Below are positions 1 to 8,282 of a stretch of 64,000 nt of DNA, piece by piece (the stretch's first letter is position 1; each line of letters opens with the position of its first letter). The stretch covers positions 124,001 through 188,000 of the forward strand of contig CAITEP010000005.1 of NCBI GenBank assembly GCA_903891475.1, in the 5' to 3' direction. The stretch comes from an uncultured Mucilaginibacter sp. Lineage in GTDB: Bacteria; Bacteroidota; Bacteroidia; Sphingobacteriales; Sphingobacteriaceae. The notes below the pieces were generated by a model. That model ran no database searches, had not been told where the DNA came from, and was given only the letters and a program-made list of their open reading frames with translations. A program made the position numbers and the translations under genes.

Positions 1-804
1 AGCAATATTTAATGAACTTCCAAGGTACCCGTTATTGGTATGGTATTCAGTAAGTACGCTTCCCAATATTGTTCCGTTTTGAGGTAGGGGAGCCGATTTA
101 AAATTAATAACTCCTGCTTCGGCATTGGCACCGTATTGTAGGGAAGCAGGCCCTCTAATTATTTCGGCAGAATGCACCGCATAGGGATCTATCAAAATAC
201 CATGATCGTCTCCCCATTGAAAGTCTTCCTGCGGCACGCCATCCATCATGTTAAGTACGCGCTCAAAACCTAAACCATTTATTTGAGGCTTGGTAGTGCC
301 CGATCCTTCAGTAGTTTCATTAATTCCCGGCTGCGAAGCGATTAGGTCTATGGCAGTATTAGCCACCGATTCTTGAATCATTTTATTGGAAATTATGGTA
401 ATCGGTACTGTGGCCTGCCTTCTTGTAGTTGTGTTACCCAAGGTAGTTACTATCACATCAGATAGTTCATAATTTGAGGCATCCAATTTAAAATCCACCG
501 AATAGGCATTTCCAAGGTCAACTACTTTGGTAACACTGGCATATCCTATAGCTGTAATTTGTATTAAATACTCACCTTTGGGTAGTTGTTTAAGGGAATA
601 CGTGCCATTCGCGTCGGTACTTGTGGCTATTTTTAAATCGGGTATGGTAATGGTTACTCCCGGTATTGGTAGTCCTGTAGTTTTGTCGGTAATTTTACCG
701 GTTATATACCCTGACCCTGGGATTGTATTTGCCTTTGTCGAATAAACTATAAGTAATATATTAAAAAACAAAGCCACTAGGTTGACCTTTATAAAAAATT
801 TCAT
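1..804 (-). CDS. TonB-dependent receptor, N-terminal part (cut by window edge)
   Basis: An open frame of 268 codons reads leftward from the ATG at 802-804 and runs off the window, so the C-terminal barrel is missing. The product starts with a signal peptide (MKFFIKVNLVALFFN...), followed by a carboxypeptidase-regulatory-like domain (about residues 28-105: GYITGKITDKTTGLPIPGVT, then SDVIVTT) and a TonB plug domain (about 115-260: IIRGPASLQYGANAEAGVIN is typical). Receptors of this type import a bound ligand across the outer membrane using TonB energy. There is no SusC-specific signature or SusD neighbour, so a siderophore, metal or vitamin receptor is more likely than a glycan receptor. The small Cys protein upstream (966-1340) reads in the same direction and may share its function. 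The family is sure; the substrate is unknown. Confidence 0.9.
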   Translation of the reverse strand, partial: MKFFIKVNLVALFFNILLIVYSTKANTIPGSGYITGKITDKTTGLPIPGVTITIPDLKIATSTDANGTYSLKQLPKGEYLIQITAIGYASVTKVVDLGNAYSVDFKLDASNYELSDVIVTTLGNTTTRRQATVPITIISNKMIQESVANTAIDLIASQPGINETTEGSGTTKPQINGLGFERVLNMMDGVPQEDFQWGDDHGILIDPYAVHSAEIIRGPASLQYGANAEAGVINFKSAPLPQNGTILGSVLTEYHTNNGYLGSSLNIA

Positions 805-965
805 ATAAATAAATTTTGCCATATAACACACAATGCCATTAGCATCGAACACTATTTGGTAATGATAAATAGACTATTTATTGATTTTCTTTTTGCAAAG
901 AAGTATAAGCTCAAAAATGTATTAACATTTATGATGCTATAGAGAATTGAAAAAAATAGAATGAA

Positions 966-1340
966 TTAGCCTAACTGTGGTGGCTGGAAAACAGGGAGTA
1001 CAATGGAAGGTAAGCTAACGCGAGGATTTGGAACCTGCATTACCTGCAACACCCGCGAATAAAATTTTACCTCGGTTTTTTGAGTAAATAAAGCATCTTG
1101 AAGCAGATTTTTTTGAGCCATACGCTCTTCGTTTTTGTCGTGCTCCTGGGCTTGCTTTATTTTTTTCATAAAATAACATTTACCATTACAGTGCATCCAG
1201 GGTTTGTTCCTGTTTTCGCAAAGTTTGGTAGCAATGTAATTTTTATTTAACTCAAAACCCGCGTAAACAAATAAACGCGAAAAGTTTGCAGAAATCATTG
1301 TGACAATAAGCACAAGGGCTGTAACTTTTTTGAGTTTCAT
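966..1340 (-). CDS. Small secreted or membrane protein with a CNGKCYF motif, upstream of a TonB receptor
   Basis: This is a 124-aa protein. It has one N-terminal hydrophobic segment (about residues 5-27) acting as signal peptide or anchor, then a short Cys-bearing stretch (KLCENRNKPWMHCNGKCYFM, about 39-58), a charged helix and a Pro-rich tail. From memory, small proteins with a CENxxxP...CNGKCYL/F pattern recur beside TonB-dependent receptors in Bacteroidota; they have no assigned function known to me. The three cysteines and the His suggest metal or disulfide chemistry, which is inference. It reads in the same direction as the receptor at 1-804, 161 bp away. A TATCTTTG -7 element sits only 4 nt before the ATG. 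The ORF is well supported; the function is not. Confidence 0.75.
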   Translation of the reverse strand: MKLKKVTALVLIVTMISANFSRLFVYAGFELNKNYIATKLCENRNKPWMHCNGKCYFMKKIKQAQEHDKNEERMAQKNLLQDALFTQKTEVKFYSRVLQVMQVPNPRVSLPSIVLPVFQPPQLG

Positions 1341-1344
1341 GTCG

Positions 1345-1352
1345 CAAAGATA
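1345..1352 (-). promoter_or_regulatory. Bacteroidota -7 promoter element TATCTTTG
   Basis: On the minus strand this reads TATCTTTG, an exact match to the Bacteroidota -7 consensus TAnnTTTG. It ends 4 nt before the ATG at 1340. If used, the transcript would begin at or next to the start codon and be essentially leaderless. No convincing -33 TTG was found. Confidence 0.45.
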
Positions 1353-1466
1353 AATAATGCGACTGTATAATTACCAATTTGGGATTGGTTATTTTGTGTT
1401 AAAGGTTGTGGGAATCTAAAAATAGGTCTTCATCTTCTAAAAACAAAGACCTATATAGATTTTGCC

Positions 1467-1826
1467 TTATTCATTATCCCTTAACAATGTTGCATGAAGT
1501 GTTTTACCATTTAACTGGATATCCATCCCAATTGAATCGGCTTGGGTATAGTATTTGCCAGTATGCTGAATTGGGCTTCCATAAACAGGTACATCAAATT
1601 TAATTTCAGTTCCTTCAACTTTTCCATTTACAATGGTTCCTTTCGGGAAAGTAGCCACACCAGCTAGTGAGCCGCTTTCGGCTTTAAAATTATAAGTTAC
1701 CGGGTATTCATTTCCATCAGGTGTTTTGTATGTACCTTTCCACTTGCCTTCTACCGAGGTTGACGCTTTAAAAGAAACCAAAAGGCAAGATAATAATGCT
1801 GCAGTTGTAAAAATCTTTTTTGTCAT
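1467..1826 (-). CDS. Small secreted beta-rich protein, paralogue of 2052-2411
   Basis: This is a 119-aa protein with an N-terminal signal peptide (about 1-22) and one compact domain beginning at GKWKGT. The shared pattern GKWxGT, EYPxTY, KAxSG, HxGxYY, DSIGMDI, NGxxLHxTL, RD aligns along its whole length with the protein at 2052-2411, so the two are tandem duplicates. The alternating pattern suggests a small lipocalin-like beta barrel, which is inference. It probably acts in the periplasm or outside the cell. Enzymatic function is unlikely at this size, and a ligand-binding role is possible. The next gene rightward (2747-4964) is glycan-related. I do not recognise a named family. Confidence 0.75.
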   Translation of the reverse strand: MTKKIFTTAALLSCLLVSFKASTSVEGKWKGTYKTPDGNEYPVTYNFKAESGSLAGVATFPKGTIVNGKVEGTEIKFDVPVYGSPIQHTGKYYTQADSIGMDIQLNGKTLHATLLRDNE

Positions 1827-1989
1827 AACTTTATTTGTTTAATTTGATATCTTATACGATGCAGCTTTTGTAAAAGTTGCCTTACAATAAGAATTTAATT
1901 AATATATTATTTAAAGTTAACAAGAAACGGGCATGTATCAAAATTGGATTGATATTTTTTGAAAGTTCCCAAAGCTAACTTTTAGGAAT

Positions 1990-2024
1990 AAAAAAGGAGG
2001 TCATTTTTATAATTATAACCTCCT
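1990..2024 (-). terminator. Rho-independent terminator of the 2052-2411 gene
   Basis: Arms AGGAGGT (1995-2001) and ACCTCCT (2018-2024) pair perfectly. On the minus strand the stem is followed by a run of six U (A run at 1990-1995). It lies 28 bp after the stop codon of the 2052-2411 gene, so the two paralogues are probably transcribed separately. Confidence 0.75.
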
Positions 2025-2051
2025 AAATAATTGATTAGTTGCTTGCTAACT

Positions 2052-2411
2052 CTATTTGTCTCTTTTTAAGGTAGAATGTAGCTTCATACCGTTGTAGTCA
2101 ATATCCATACCAATGCTATCACCAGCCGGATAGTAGGTGCCTACATGTGGAACATCCAATCCACCAACCGAAACGTTAAAGGTAAATTTATCACCATTTA
2201 ATTTACCTTCAGTAATTGGCGATTCTCCCTGCGGATTTTCGGCAGTACCTGTAACTTTACCACTATCGGCTTTAAGGGTGTAAGTTAATGGGTACTCGCT
2301 TCCGCTTACATTTACAGTTCCTACCCATTTACCGCTAATGCCCGCTGCAAAGGCAAAGCATACAGCAATAATCCCAACTAAAATTGCTGTACTAAATAAC
2401 TTTTTCTTCAT
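2052..2411 (-). CDS. Small secreted beta-rich protein, paralogue of 1467-1826
   Basis: This 119-aa protein has a signal peptide (about residues 1-23) and a domain starting GKWVGT. It shares its length and conserved core (EYPLTY, KADSGKVTG, HVGTYY, DSIGMDIDYNG, LHSTLKRD) with the 1467-1826 protein. It is probably exported and probably binds a ligand or partner; no catalytic motif is visible. It has its own terminator 28 bp after the stop. It diverges from the GH27-type gene at 2747 across 335 bp. The family is not recognised by name. Confidence 0.75.
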   Translation of the reverse strand: MKKKLFSTAILVGIIAVCFAFAAGISGKWVGTVNVSGSEYPLTYTLKADSGKVTGTAENPQGESPITEGKLNGDKFTFNVSVGGLDVPHVGTYYPAGDSIGMDIDYNGMKLHSTLKRDK

Positions 2412-2746
2412 AAAATTTAAGGTGTTTTTTGTTTTAAAAGTATGGTTTTTATTTTCAAATTTTCAAAACATTTTATTTTTTTAGCAAATAGTCCACATTT
2501 TATCAAAGGCTTAATATTTAGTTAATATAGCCTTTTGAATTGCTAAGGCTTTACAAATCAAAATGAATGAAATTATAAACCGTTAATCTGTTTCAATTCA
2601 AACCAGCTATAATTTATTTAAAAATATACTGTTTTTAAACAACGAAAACCATAAATTTACCTTTAGTCTTTGTTTGACGTTATACTAAGTTTAAATTTCT
2701 GAATTACCAGGACTAATAATGTTTTTGACCAATTAAAACCCATTAT
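2412..2746. other. Divergent intergenic region, no gene seen
   Basis: This 335-bp AT-rich stretch separates the minus-strand gene ending upstream from the plus-strand GH27-type gene. No ORF with coding character was found. It holds near-consensus -7 elements on both strands (TACTTTTA on the minus strand near 2436-2443; TACCTTTA on the plus strand near 2659) and an 8-bp inverted repeat AAATTATA/TATAATTT (2570-2577, 2608-2615). The latter could be chance at this base composition. Confidence 0.4.
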
Positions 2747-3832
2747 ATGAAAAAGCTATTTATTGTAGGTCTGTTGTTGTTTTCCATTTATAGATTATCT
2801 GCACAAGAAATATCATTAGAGAAGGGATGGAAATTTTCTACTGGCGATTCGGCCATTTGGGCATCACCAACTTATAACGACCAACATTGGAAATCCATCA
2901 GCCTTGAACAAAGCTGGGAAGAACAAGGATATCCAAAATACGATGGTTTTGGCTGGTACCGTTTGCACATATCATTGCCCTCCACCATAAAAGAACAGGC
3001 CTTTTTAAAGGATAGTATTCGAATTAACTTAGGAACAGTTGACGATAATGATGAAGTATATTTAAACGGCATATTAATTGGAAAATATGGAGGCAAAGAT
3101 GGACCTATCACTACCTCAAAATATGGCCCTAGGTTATATGTAATCGCGGCAAATAATCCCGCTATTTTATGGGATAAGGAAAATGTATTGGCCATACGCA
3201 TATTTGACACAGGTGGTCCGGGAGGTATTTATGGCACTCCACATAAAATTACCATGGCCGATTTAATGGACAATGTTAGCGTTAATACCGAGGCCGATTT
3301 TATTTTTGGCGATAAGAATACCATTAGCAAACAAATAAAATTTATAGCCACCACCAAATACAGGTTTAACGGTAAAATAGTATTCAGTGTAATTGACCCT
3401 GAAAGAGATAAGGTGATGTATGAGAAAACAAGCAATGCCGAATTTACCAGTGGAAGGCCCTTTAATTATGATTTTACCATCGCCTTGCCGGGAAAAAAAT
3501 CGTACCGATTAAGGTATGCGTTTACGGACGAAAAATCGGGAAAGCTGATAGAAAAAGAGGATCATACACCTTATATCCTGACACCGGAATTGGCTGACAA
3601 ACCAAGAATAAACGGACCATCAATTTTTGGGGCAAGGCCGGGTAATCCATTCCTTTATTTAATACCTGCTACAGGCAAAGCACCTCTGGAATATGAAGCC
3701 ATAGGTTTACCGGCTGGCATAAAGTTGAACAGGCGCAATGGAATTATAAAGGGTGTGACAAATAAAGAAGGAATTTATCCGGTTACCCTAAAGGTGCGTA
3801 ACAGCAAGGGCGTTAAAACAAAAAGAATTTAA
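2747..3832 (+). CDS. N-terminal half of a frameshifted GH27-type glycosidase (jelly-roll plus Ig-like domain)
   Basis: This 361-aa frame starts with a signal peptide (cleavage likely after LSAQ, residue 19-20). A galactose-binding jelly roll of the GH2/sialate-esterase sugar-binding type follows (about 22-165: KGWKF, YNDQHWKSI, WYRLHISLP, LNGILIGKYGG). After a middle beta domain comes a putative Ig domain (about 285-360: PLEYEAIGLPAGIKL...GIIKG...GIYPVTLKVRNSKG). It ends abruptly at a TAA inside the linker that in relatives runs straight into the GH27 catalytic domain. That domain is present in the -1 frame from about 3822 onward. Removing one A from the A5 run at 3820-3824 would give T-K-E-F-K-I-V-I-G and join the halves into a protein of about 739 aa. 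As it stands, this half encodes binding domains only. Confidence 0.85.
   Translation: MKKLFIVGLLLFSIYRLSAQEISLEKGWKFSTGDSAIWASPTYNDQHWKSISLEQSWEEQGYPKYDGFGWYRLHISLPSTIKEQAFLKDSIRINLGTVDDNDEVYLNGILIGKYGGKDGPITTSKYGPRLYVIAANNPAILWDKENVLAIRIFDTGGPGGIYGTPHKITMADLMDNVSVNTEADFIFGDKNTISKQIKFIATTKYRFNGKIVFSVIDPERDKVMYEKTSNAEFTSGRPFNYDFTIALPGKKSYRLRYAFTDEKSGKLIEKEDHTPYILTPELADKPRINGPSIFGARPGNPFLYLIPATGKAPLEYEAIGLPAGIKLNRRNGIIKGVTNKEGIYPVTLKVRNSKGVKTKRI
3820..3832 (+). other. Single-base frameshift site in an A5 run
   Basis: The upstream frame reads AAA ACA AAA AGA ATT TAA and stops at 3830-3832. The downstream frame is open through this point and encodes KEFKIVIGN before the GH27 domain. Deleting one A of the five at 3820-3824 restores a continuous reading frame. 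It could be a homopolymer sequencing error, a true inactivating mutation, or (least likely) recoding. Confidence 0.85.
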
Positions 3833-3848
3833 AATTGTAATAGGTAAT

Positions 3849-4964
3849 TTGATTGGACTAACCCCTGCTTTGGGTTGGAACAGTTGGAACGCATTTGGCT
3901 TAACCGTAAACGACCAAAAAGTGCGGGTTGCAGCCAAAACCATGACCGATAAACTGAGTGCCCACGGCTGGACTTATGTTAATATGGACGATGGTTGGGA
4001 GGCTGAATTTAGGACAGCTGCAGGTGAAATAACGCCAAACAAGAAATTCCCGGATATGAAGGGATTAACTGATTATGTACATAGCCTTGGTTTAAAGGTG
4101 GGTATTTATTCATCGCCCGGGCCTCAAACTTGCGGGGGGTATTTAGGAAGTTGGCAACATGAAGAACAAGATGCCAAAACTTACGGAACTTGGGGTATTG
4201 ATTATTTAAAATACGACTGGTGTTCCTACTCACAGGTTACCACGTCTAACCCAAACCTGGATGATATGAAAAGGCCTTATCAGGTGATGCGTGTCGCGCT
4301 TGATAAAATTTCAAGAGATATCATGTTTAGCTTTTGCCAATATGGGATGGGTGATGTTTGGAAATGGGGAGCCGAGATTGGTGGTAACAGCTGGCGATCA
4401 ACCGGTGATATTGAAGACACTTGGAGCAGTATGGCAGGCATCGGCTTTAAACAAACAGAAGATGGCCCTTATGCACAACCCGGACATTTTAACGACCCTG
4501 ATATGTTGGTGGTAGGTAAAGTAGGCTGGGGTGATAATCAGCATAATACCCGCCTTAGCCCGGATGAGCAATATACCCATATCAGCCTATGGAGTCTGTT
4601 ATCTGCACCGCTATTAATTGGTTGCGATATGGGCAAGCTTGATAAATTTACCATTAACCTGCTCACCAACGATGAAGTATTGGCCATAGACCAGGATGCC
4701 TTAGGTAAATCGGCACAGCAATTGGTAAAAACAGACGATTACCAATTATGGTTTAAAGATTTGGAAGATGGGGGCAAAGCAGTTGGTATTTTTAATACAA
4801 GCGATAAATACCAAACCATCGCCATCAACCGCAATGAGAACGGGTTGGCAGGTTATACAAAGATTAGGGATGTTTGGCAACAAAAATATATAATAGCCGA
4901 TAAAAATAATTATACCGCTAAGGTTGCCCCACATGGCGTGGTTTTGGTGAAGTTTAGCAAGTAA
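3849..4964 (+). CDS. GH27 alpha-galactosidase-like catalytic domain (C-terminal half of the frameshifted gene)
   Basis: This 371-aa frame can only start at a TTG (3849) and has no signal peptide. It carries a complete GH27 (beta/alpha)8 barrel: LTPALGWNSWN, NMDDGWE, a nucleophile Asp in YLKYDWC (about residue 123), an acid/base Asp in SWRSTGDIED (about 187), GHFNDPDMLVVG, LSAPLLIGCD, and a C-terminal beta-sandwich. GH27 enzymes release terminal alpha-galactose (or related sugars) with retention. Without the upstream signal peptide the half alone would stay in the cytoplasm, so the functional product is presumably the joined 2747-4964 protein, acting in the periplasm. The domain is sure; whether it is expressed is uncertain. 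Confidence 0.88.
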   Translation: MIGLTPALGWNSWNAFGLTVNDQKVRVAAKTMTDKLSAHGWTYVNMDDGWEAEFRTAAGEITPNKKFPDMKGLTDYVHSLGLKVGIYSSPGPQTCGGYLGSWQHEEQDAKTYGTWGIDYLKYDWCSYSQVTTSNPNLDDMKRPYQVMRVALDKISRDIMFSFCQYGMGDVWKWGAEIGGNSWRSTGDIEDTWSSMAGIGFKQTEDGPYAQPGHFNDPDMLVVGKVGWGDNQHNTRLSPDEQYTHISLWSLLSAPLLIGCDMGKLDKFTINLLTNDEVLAIDQDALGKSAQQLVKTDDYQLWFKDLEDGGKAVGIFNTSDKYQTIAINRNENGLAGYTKIRDVWQQKYIIADKNNYTAKVAPHGVVLVKFSK

Positions 4965-4987
4965 ATTGGCACGAAGATGGTTTTCAA

Positions 4988-5896
4988 TTAATTTCCGGGG
5001 ATGGGATAATAATATATGGGCGAATAAACGCCCTCGCTGGTGGTGTAATAGCCACTCCCTTCATTATTAAAGCCAATTGCCTCGCCTTGTTTTTCAACGG
5101 TATAGGGTAATAATTGGGGTTTTCTTAGCATGGTTTTCCATATTGGCTCGTTATTTATTCTTTTCCAGTAATATACGTTTACATAGCTTCTAAGCAAAAC
5201 CTGCTGTCCATCTTTTGAAATATCTCCCGCGGTTATCCATTTAAACAGTTTTAAACCTTCAAAAAATAGCTTGCATTCTTTTTTTAGTACCACGGTATCG
5301 TTTCGTTTAAAATTTAAGGGCGATGTGTAAACAGCTACAGAATCGGACCTTTTTGAAACAATATAAATCAACTTTTCAATTGGGTCAATCATCAAGGTTT
5401 CGGCATCCTTTGGTCCGTCGGGGTATTTAAAATGGATGGGTACCGCATTGGCATGGTAAGTGCCGACGGTTTCCCAAGTTTTATTTTCTTCCATTCGATA
5501 GACGGTTAGGTAATTCCTATTGGAATAATTGTCGCCAATATCGCCCAGATACACATAGCTTTTACCAGCCTTTGGCCCTGGCCCAACGGCAATATCCTCG
5601 CAATCAAAAACACCTTGTGGCGCAGTTGGGTCGCCTTTAAAATAAATGGTTGATTTTAATTCGCCGGAAGGCAAAATAGAGAAAAAACGACTGGTATCGC
5701 CACTATCATTATGCACATAGTATTGGTTATCGCTTAATCCTGAGGCCGCGATACCCGAAATTTCGTCCATCTCCTTACCTTGCAGCACCCCACAAACCCT
5801 GCTTTGTGTCTTTTCGTATCGATGCCGGGCGTAAGCGCAAAAAAACAGGATGATAACCACCGGTAAAATGATGTATATTTTTTTTATGCGCCCCAT
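4988..5896 (-). CDS. Membrane-anchored beta-propeller-like protein
   Basis: This 302-aa protein has an N-terminal membrane anchor (about residues 5-22) and an extracytoplasmic domain of repeated beta strands. ISGIAAS, YYVHNDSGD, DCEDIAVGPG, YVYLGDIGDN and KDAETLMIDP resemble the blades of SdiA-regulated/esterase-like propellers seen in Bacteroidota (often mislabelled PE-PGRS). The acidic HNDSGD, DCED and DIGDN motifs could bind calcium. No catalytic assignment is possible. It is convergent with the GH27-type gene, 23 bp away, and is a single gene on its strand. Confidence 0.7.
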   Translation of the reverse strand: MGRIKKIYIILPVVIILFFCAYARHRYEKTQSRVCGVLQGKEMDEISGIAASGLSDNQYYVHNDSGDTSRFFSILPSGELKSTIYFKGDPTAPQGVFDCEDIAVGPGPKAGKSYVYLGDIGDNYSNRNYLTVYRMEENKTWETVGTYHANAVPIHFKYPDGPKDAETLMIDPIEKLIYIVSKRSDSVAVYTSPLNFKRNDTVVLKKECKLFFEGLKLFKWITAGDISKDGQQVLLRSYVNVYYWKRINNEPIWKTMLRKPQLLPYTVEKQGEAIGFNNEGSGYYTTSEGVYSPIYYYPIPGN

Positions 5897-6080
5897 GCCT
5901 TGTAAGTCGGAAAAAATCCGATTATTAATAAACGCAAATAAACAGTTTTAGTGCCAAAAATTTATAAATTACATTTAACGAGTTAAAGCATCAATCTGAA
6001 TTACCGCTGTCAGTCAATTTGGTTTGTATTTTTTAACAAACCACCTTTTTTTACCATCTTGCAACAATAATACCGTAGCC

Positions 6081-7622
6081 GTGAATACAAAAATTGATTT
6101 ATTAAAGCAAAAACAAGCCGAAGCCATTTTAGGTGGCGGTGCCGACCGTATTGAAGCCCAACATAAAAAAGGCAAATTAACCGCTAGGGAACGTCTGCAC
6201 TTTTTAATGGACGAAGGCTCCTTTCAAGAAATTGGGATGCTGGTAACCCACCGCTCGGTTGATTTTGGGATGGAAAAAGAAAAATACCTAGGCGATGGTG
6301 TGGTAACGGGCTATGGCACCATTAATGGCCGATTGGTTTATGTATTCTCGCAAGATTTCACAGTCTTTGGTGGCTCACTATCAGAAACACATGCCGAAAA
6401 AATTTGTAAAATAATGGATTTGGCGATGAAAAATGGAGCACCTGTAATCGGCTTAAACGATTCGGGTGGCGCACGTATTCAAGAGGGGGTAGTATCGTTA
6501 GGCGGCTATGCCGATATATTTTATAAAAACACCATGGCCTCGGGTGTAATTCCTCAAATTTCGGCTATTATGGGGCCCTGCGCAGGTGGGGCGGTTTATT
6601 CGCCTGCCATTACCGATTTTGTGTTGATGGTAGCGCAAACTTCCTATATGTTTGTAACCGGCCCAAATGTGGTTAAAACCGTTACGCACGAGATAGTTAC
6701 TTCGGAGGAACTGGGCGGAGCCAATACCCATGCAACCAAATCGGGGGTAACCCATTTTGCTTGCGCCAACGAAATTGTGGCCATACAGCATATCAAAAAG
6801 CTTTTAAGCTATTTACCCCAAAATTGTGAAGATAAGGCACCAGCTTTACCTTATGAAATAAAGGATGAAACTCGACCAGAGTTAAATACGCTTCTACCTG
6901 AAATACCATCGCAACCCTATGATATAAGAGACGTCATCAACCATGTTATTGATGAAGATTCATTTTTTGAAGTGCATAAAGACTTTGCCGAAAACATTGT
7001 GGTAGGCTTTGCCCGCTTGGCAGGGCGTAGCATTGGCATAATAGCCAACCAGCCCGCATTTTTGGCAGGGGTGTTGGATATCAATTCATCAATCAAAGGC
7101 GCTAGGTTTGTTCGCTTTTGCGATAGTTTTAACATTCCATTATTGGTATTGGAAGATGTGCCCGGGTTTTTACCTGGAACCGACCAAGAATGGAACGCCA
7201 TCATAACCAATGGAGCCAAGCTATTGTATGCTTTTTGCGAAGCAACCGTACCACGCATTACTATAATTACCCGTAAGGCTTATGGTGGTGCCTATGATGT
7301 GATGAACTCCAAACATATAGGTGCAGATATGAACTTTGCCTGGCCCTCAGCCGAAATTGCGGTAATGGGTGCAAAAGGTGCCGCCGAAATTATTTTTAAG
7401 CGCGAAATAAACGCTGCCGAAGATAAAGAAGCCAAATGGAAAGAAATGGAGTTGCAATATTCCGAGATTTTTGCCAACCCCTACAGAGCCGCCGAGCGTG
7501 GTTTTATTGATGAGGTAATAGAACCTTCAGAAACCAGACTGAAACTTATTTATGCCTTTAAAATGTTGGAGAATAAAGTGGTAAATAACCCGAAGAAGAA
7601 ACATGGGAATATCCCGTTGTAA
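6081..7622 (+). CDS. Acyl-CoA carboxylase, carboxyltransferase (beta) subunit
   Basis: This is a biotin-dependent carboxyltransferase of the propionyl-/methylmalonyl-CoA type, with two crotonase-like halves. It moves CO2 between carboxybiotin and an acyl-CoA in the cytoplasm. Visible motifs are [19 protein letters not shown], the first oxyanion region ([25 protein letters not shown]) and the second ([20 protein letters not shown]). I chose GTG at 6081 ([20 protein letters not shown]), giving 513 aa, the usual family length. The longer frame from a TTG at 6024 adds an atypical N-terminus. No biotin carboxylase or carrier gene is adjacent, so partner subunits must be elsewhere. The exact acyl-CoA (propionyl, methylcrotonyl or acetyl) cannot be fixed from sequence. 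Confidence 0.92.
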   Translation: MNTKIDLLKQKQAEAILGGGADRIEAQHKKGKLTARERLHFLMDEGSFQEIGMLVTHRSVDFGMEKEKYLGDGVVTGYGTINGRLVYVFSQDFTVFGGSLSETHAEKICKIMDLAMKNGAPVIGLNDSGGARIQEGVVSLGGYADIFYKNTMASGVIPQISAIMGPCAGGAVYSPAITDFVLMVAQTSYMFVTGPNVVKTVTHEIVTSEELGGANTHATKSGVTHFACANEIVAIQHIKKLLSYLPQNCEDKAPALPYEIKDETRPELNTLLPEIPSQPYDIRDVINHVIDEDSFFEVHKDFAENIVVGFARLAGRSIGIIANQPAFLAGVLDINSSIKGARFVRFCDSFNIPLLVLEDVPGFLPGTDQEWNAIITNGAKLLYAFCEATVPRITIITRKAYGGAYDVMNSKHIGADMNFAWPSAEIAVMGAKGAAEIIFKREINAAEDKEAKWKEMELQYSEIFANPYRAAERGFIDEVIEPSETRLKLIYAFKMLENKVVNNPKKKHGNIPL

Positions 7623-7624
7623 TA

Positions 7625-7848
7625 TCGGATTTCGGTTGTTCGATTTCGGAGGGTAATTTATTTCGAGATTCGGCCTACGCGCTATCGGGTTCGGATTAAA
7701 TTGTCTGAATCAGGATTTTGAGAATTTAAGGATTAACAGAATTTTTGATTAGCTATTTTTGTAAGTTTTAAATGTTGGTGGATTTTTAATATATTTTATA
7801 TGTCTAGTTACTTGATACTAATTACTTGGTATTAAAAAATCCGAAATC
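7625..7848. repeat. Intergenic repeat with CGGATTTCGG-type inverted ends, copy A
   Basis: The gene-free stretch after the carboxyltransferase begins with TCGGATTTCGG (7625-7635), with a near copy at 7641-7650, and ends with ATCCGAAATC (7839-7848) immediately before the GNAT start codon. The ends are inverted (GATTTCGG/CCGAAATC, 8 bp). A second stretch with the same ends lies at 20519-20627. Copy A also contains a CTGAATCAGGATTTTGAG...GGATTAACAG segment that resembles a phrase I recall from intergenic repeats of Sphingobacteria (from memory). The repeat status rests on two copies in this window. Confidence 0.45.
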
Positions 7849-7850
7849 AA

Positions 7851-8282
7851 ATGATAATAGAACAAATCACCCCATATTTAACCCATAAGCTACGCCGGGA
7901 TGTTTTATATCCGGATATGAAAATTTTTGAGATGGAAATGGATGAAGACATTGATGGCATCCATTTTGGCGCGTTTTATGAAAATAAACTGATTGGGGTA
8001 GTTTCTTTATTCAGTAAGGGCAGAAGCTTCCAGTTTCGCAAACTGGCGGTTGATCCGGAATATCAGCATAAGGGTATAGGGTCTTCTATATTAAACTATA
8101 TTACTGAGTATGCGCAACTAAATGGTGGAACTACCATCTGGTGTAATGCACGACTATCAGCAATAGGATTTTATCTGAAAGCCAATTTTGTACAAACAGG
8201 AAATTTATTTAGCAAAAGTGGAATTGATTATGAGATATTGGAAAAAACGATTATTCCGTCTTTAATTCGTCCAATAGCATAA
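7851..8282 (+). CDS. GNAT-family N-acetyltransferase
   Basis: This 143-aa cytoplasmic protein has the GNAT fold. The beta4/alpha3 acetyl-CoA site reads KLAVDPEYQHKGIGSSIL (about residues 63-80), with QHKGIG as the pyrophosphate-binding loop, and the C-terminal beta strands include WCNARLSAIGFYLKANF. It transfers an acetyl group from acetyl-CoA to an amine; the substrate is unknown. The ATG follows directly after an intergenic repeat. Its last 32 bp overlap the 3' end of the convergent lipoprotein gene (8251-9156). Confidence 0.88.
   Translation: MIIEQITPYLTHKLRRDVLYPDMKIFEMEMDEDIDGIHFGAFYENKLIGVVSLFSKGRSFQFRKLAVDPEYQHKGIGSSILNYITEYAQLNGGTTIWCNARLSAIGFYLKANFVQTGNLFSKSGIDYEILEKTIIPSLIRPIA

Noticed and set aside
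1406-1603. Plus-strand ORF overlapping the 1467-1826 gene
   Set aside because: Atypical composition and no motif; the minus-strand frame has a signal peptide and a paralogue, so this is a shadow frame.
6024-6080. Longer start (TTG) for the carboxyltransferase
   Set aside because: The extra residues are not family-like; the GTG at 6081 gives the expected N-terminus.
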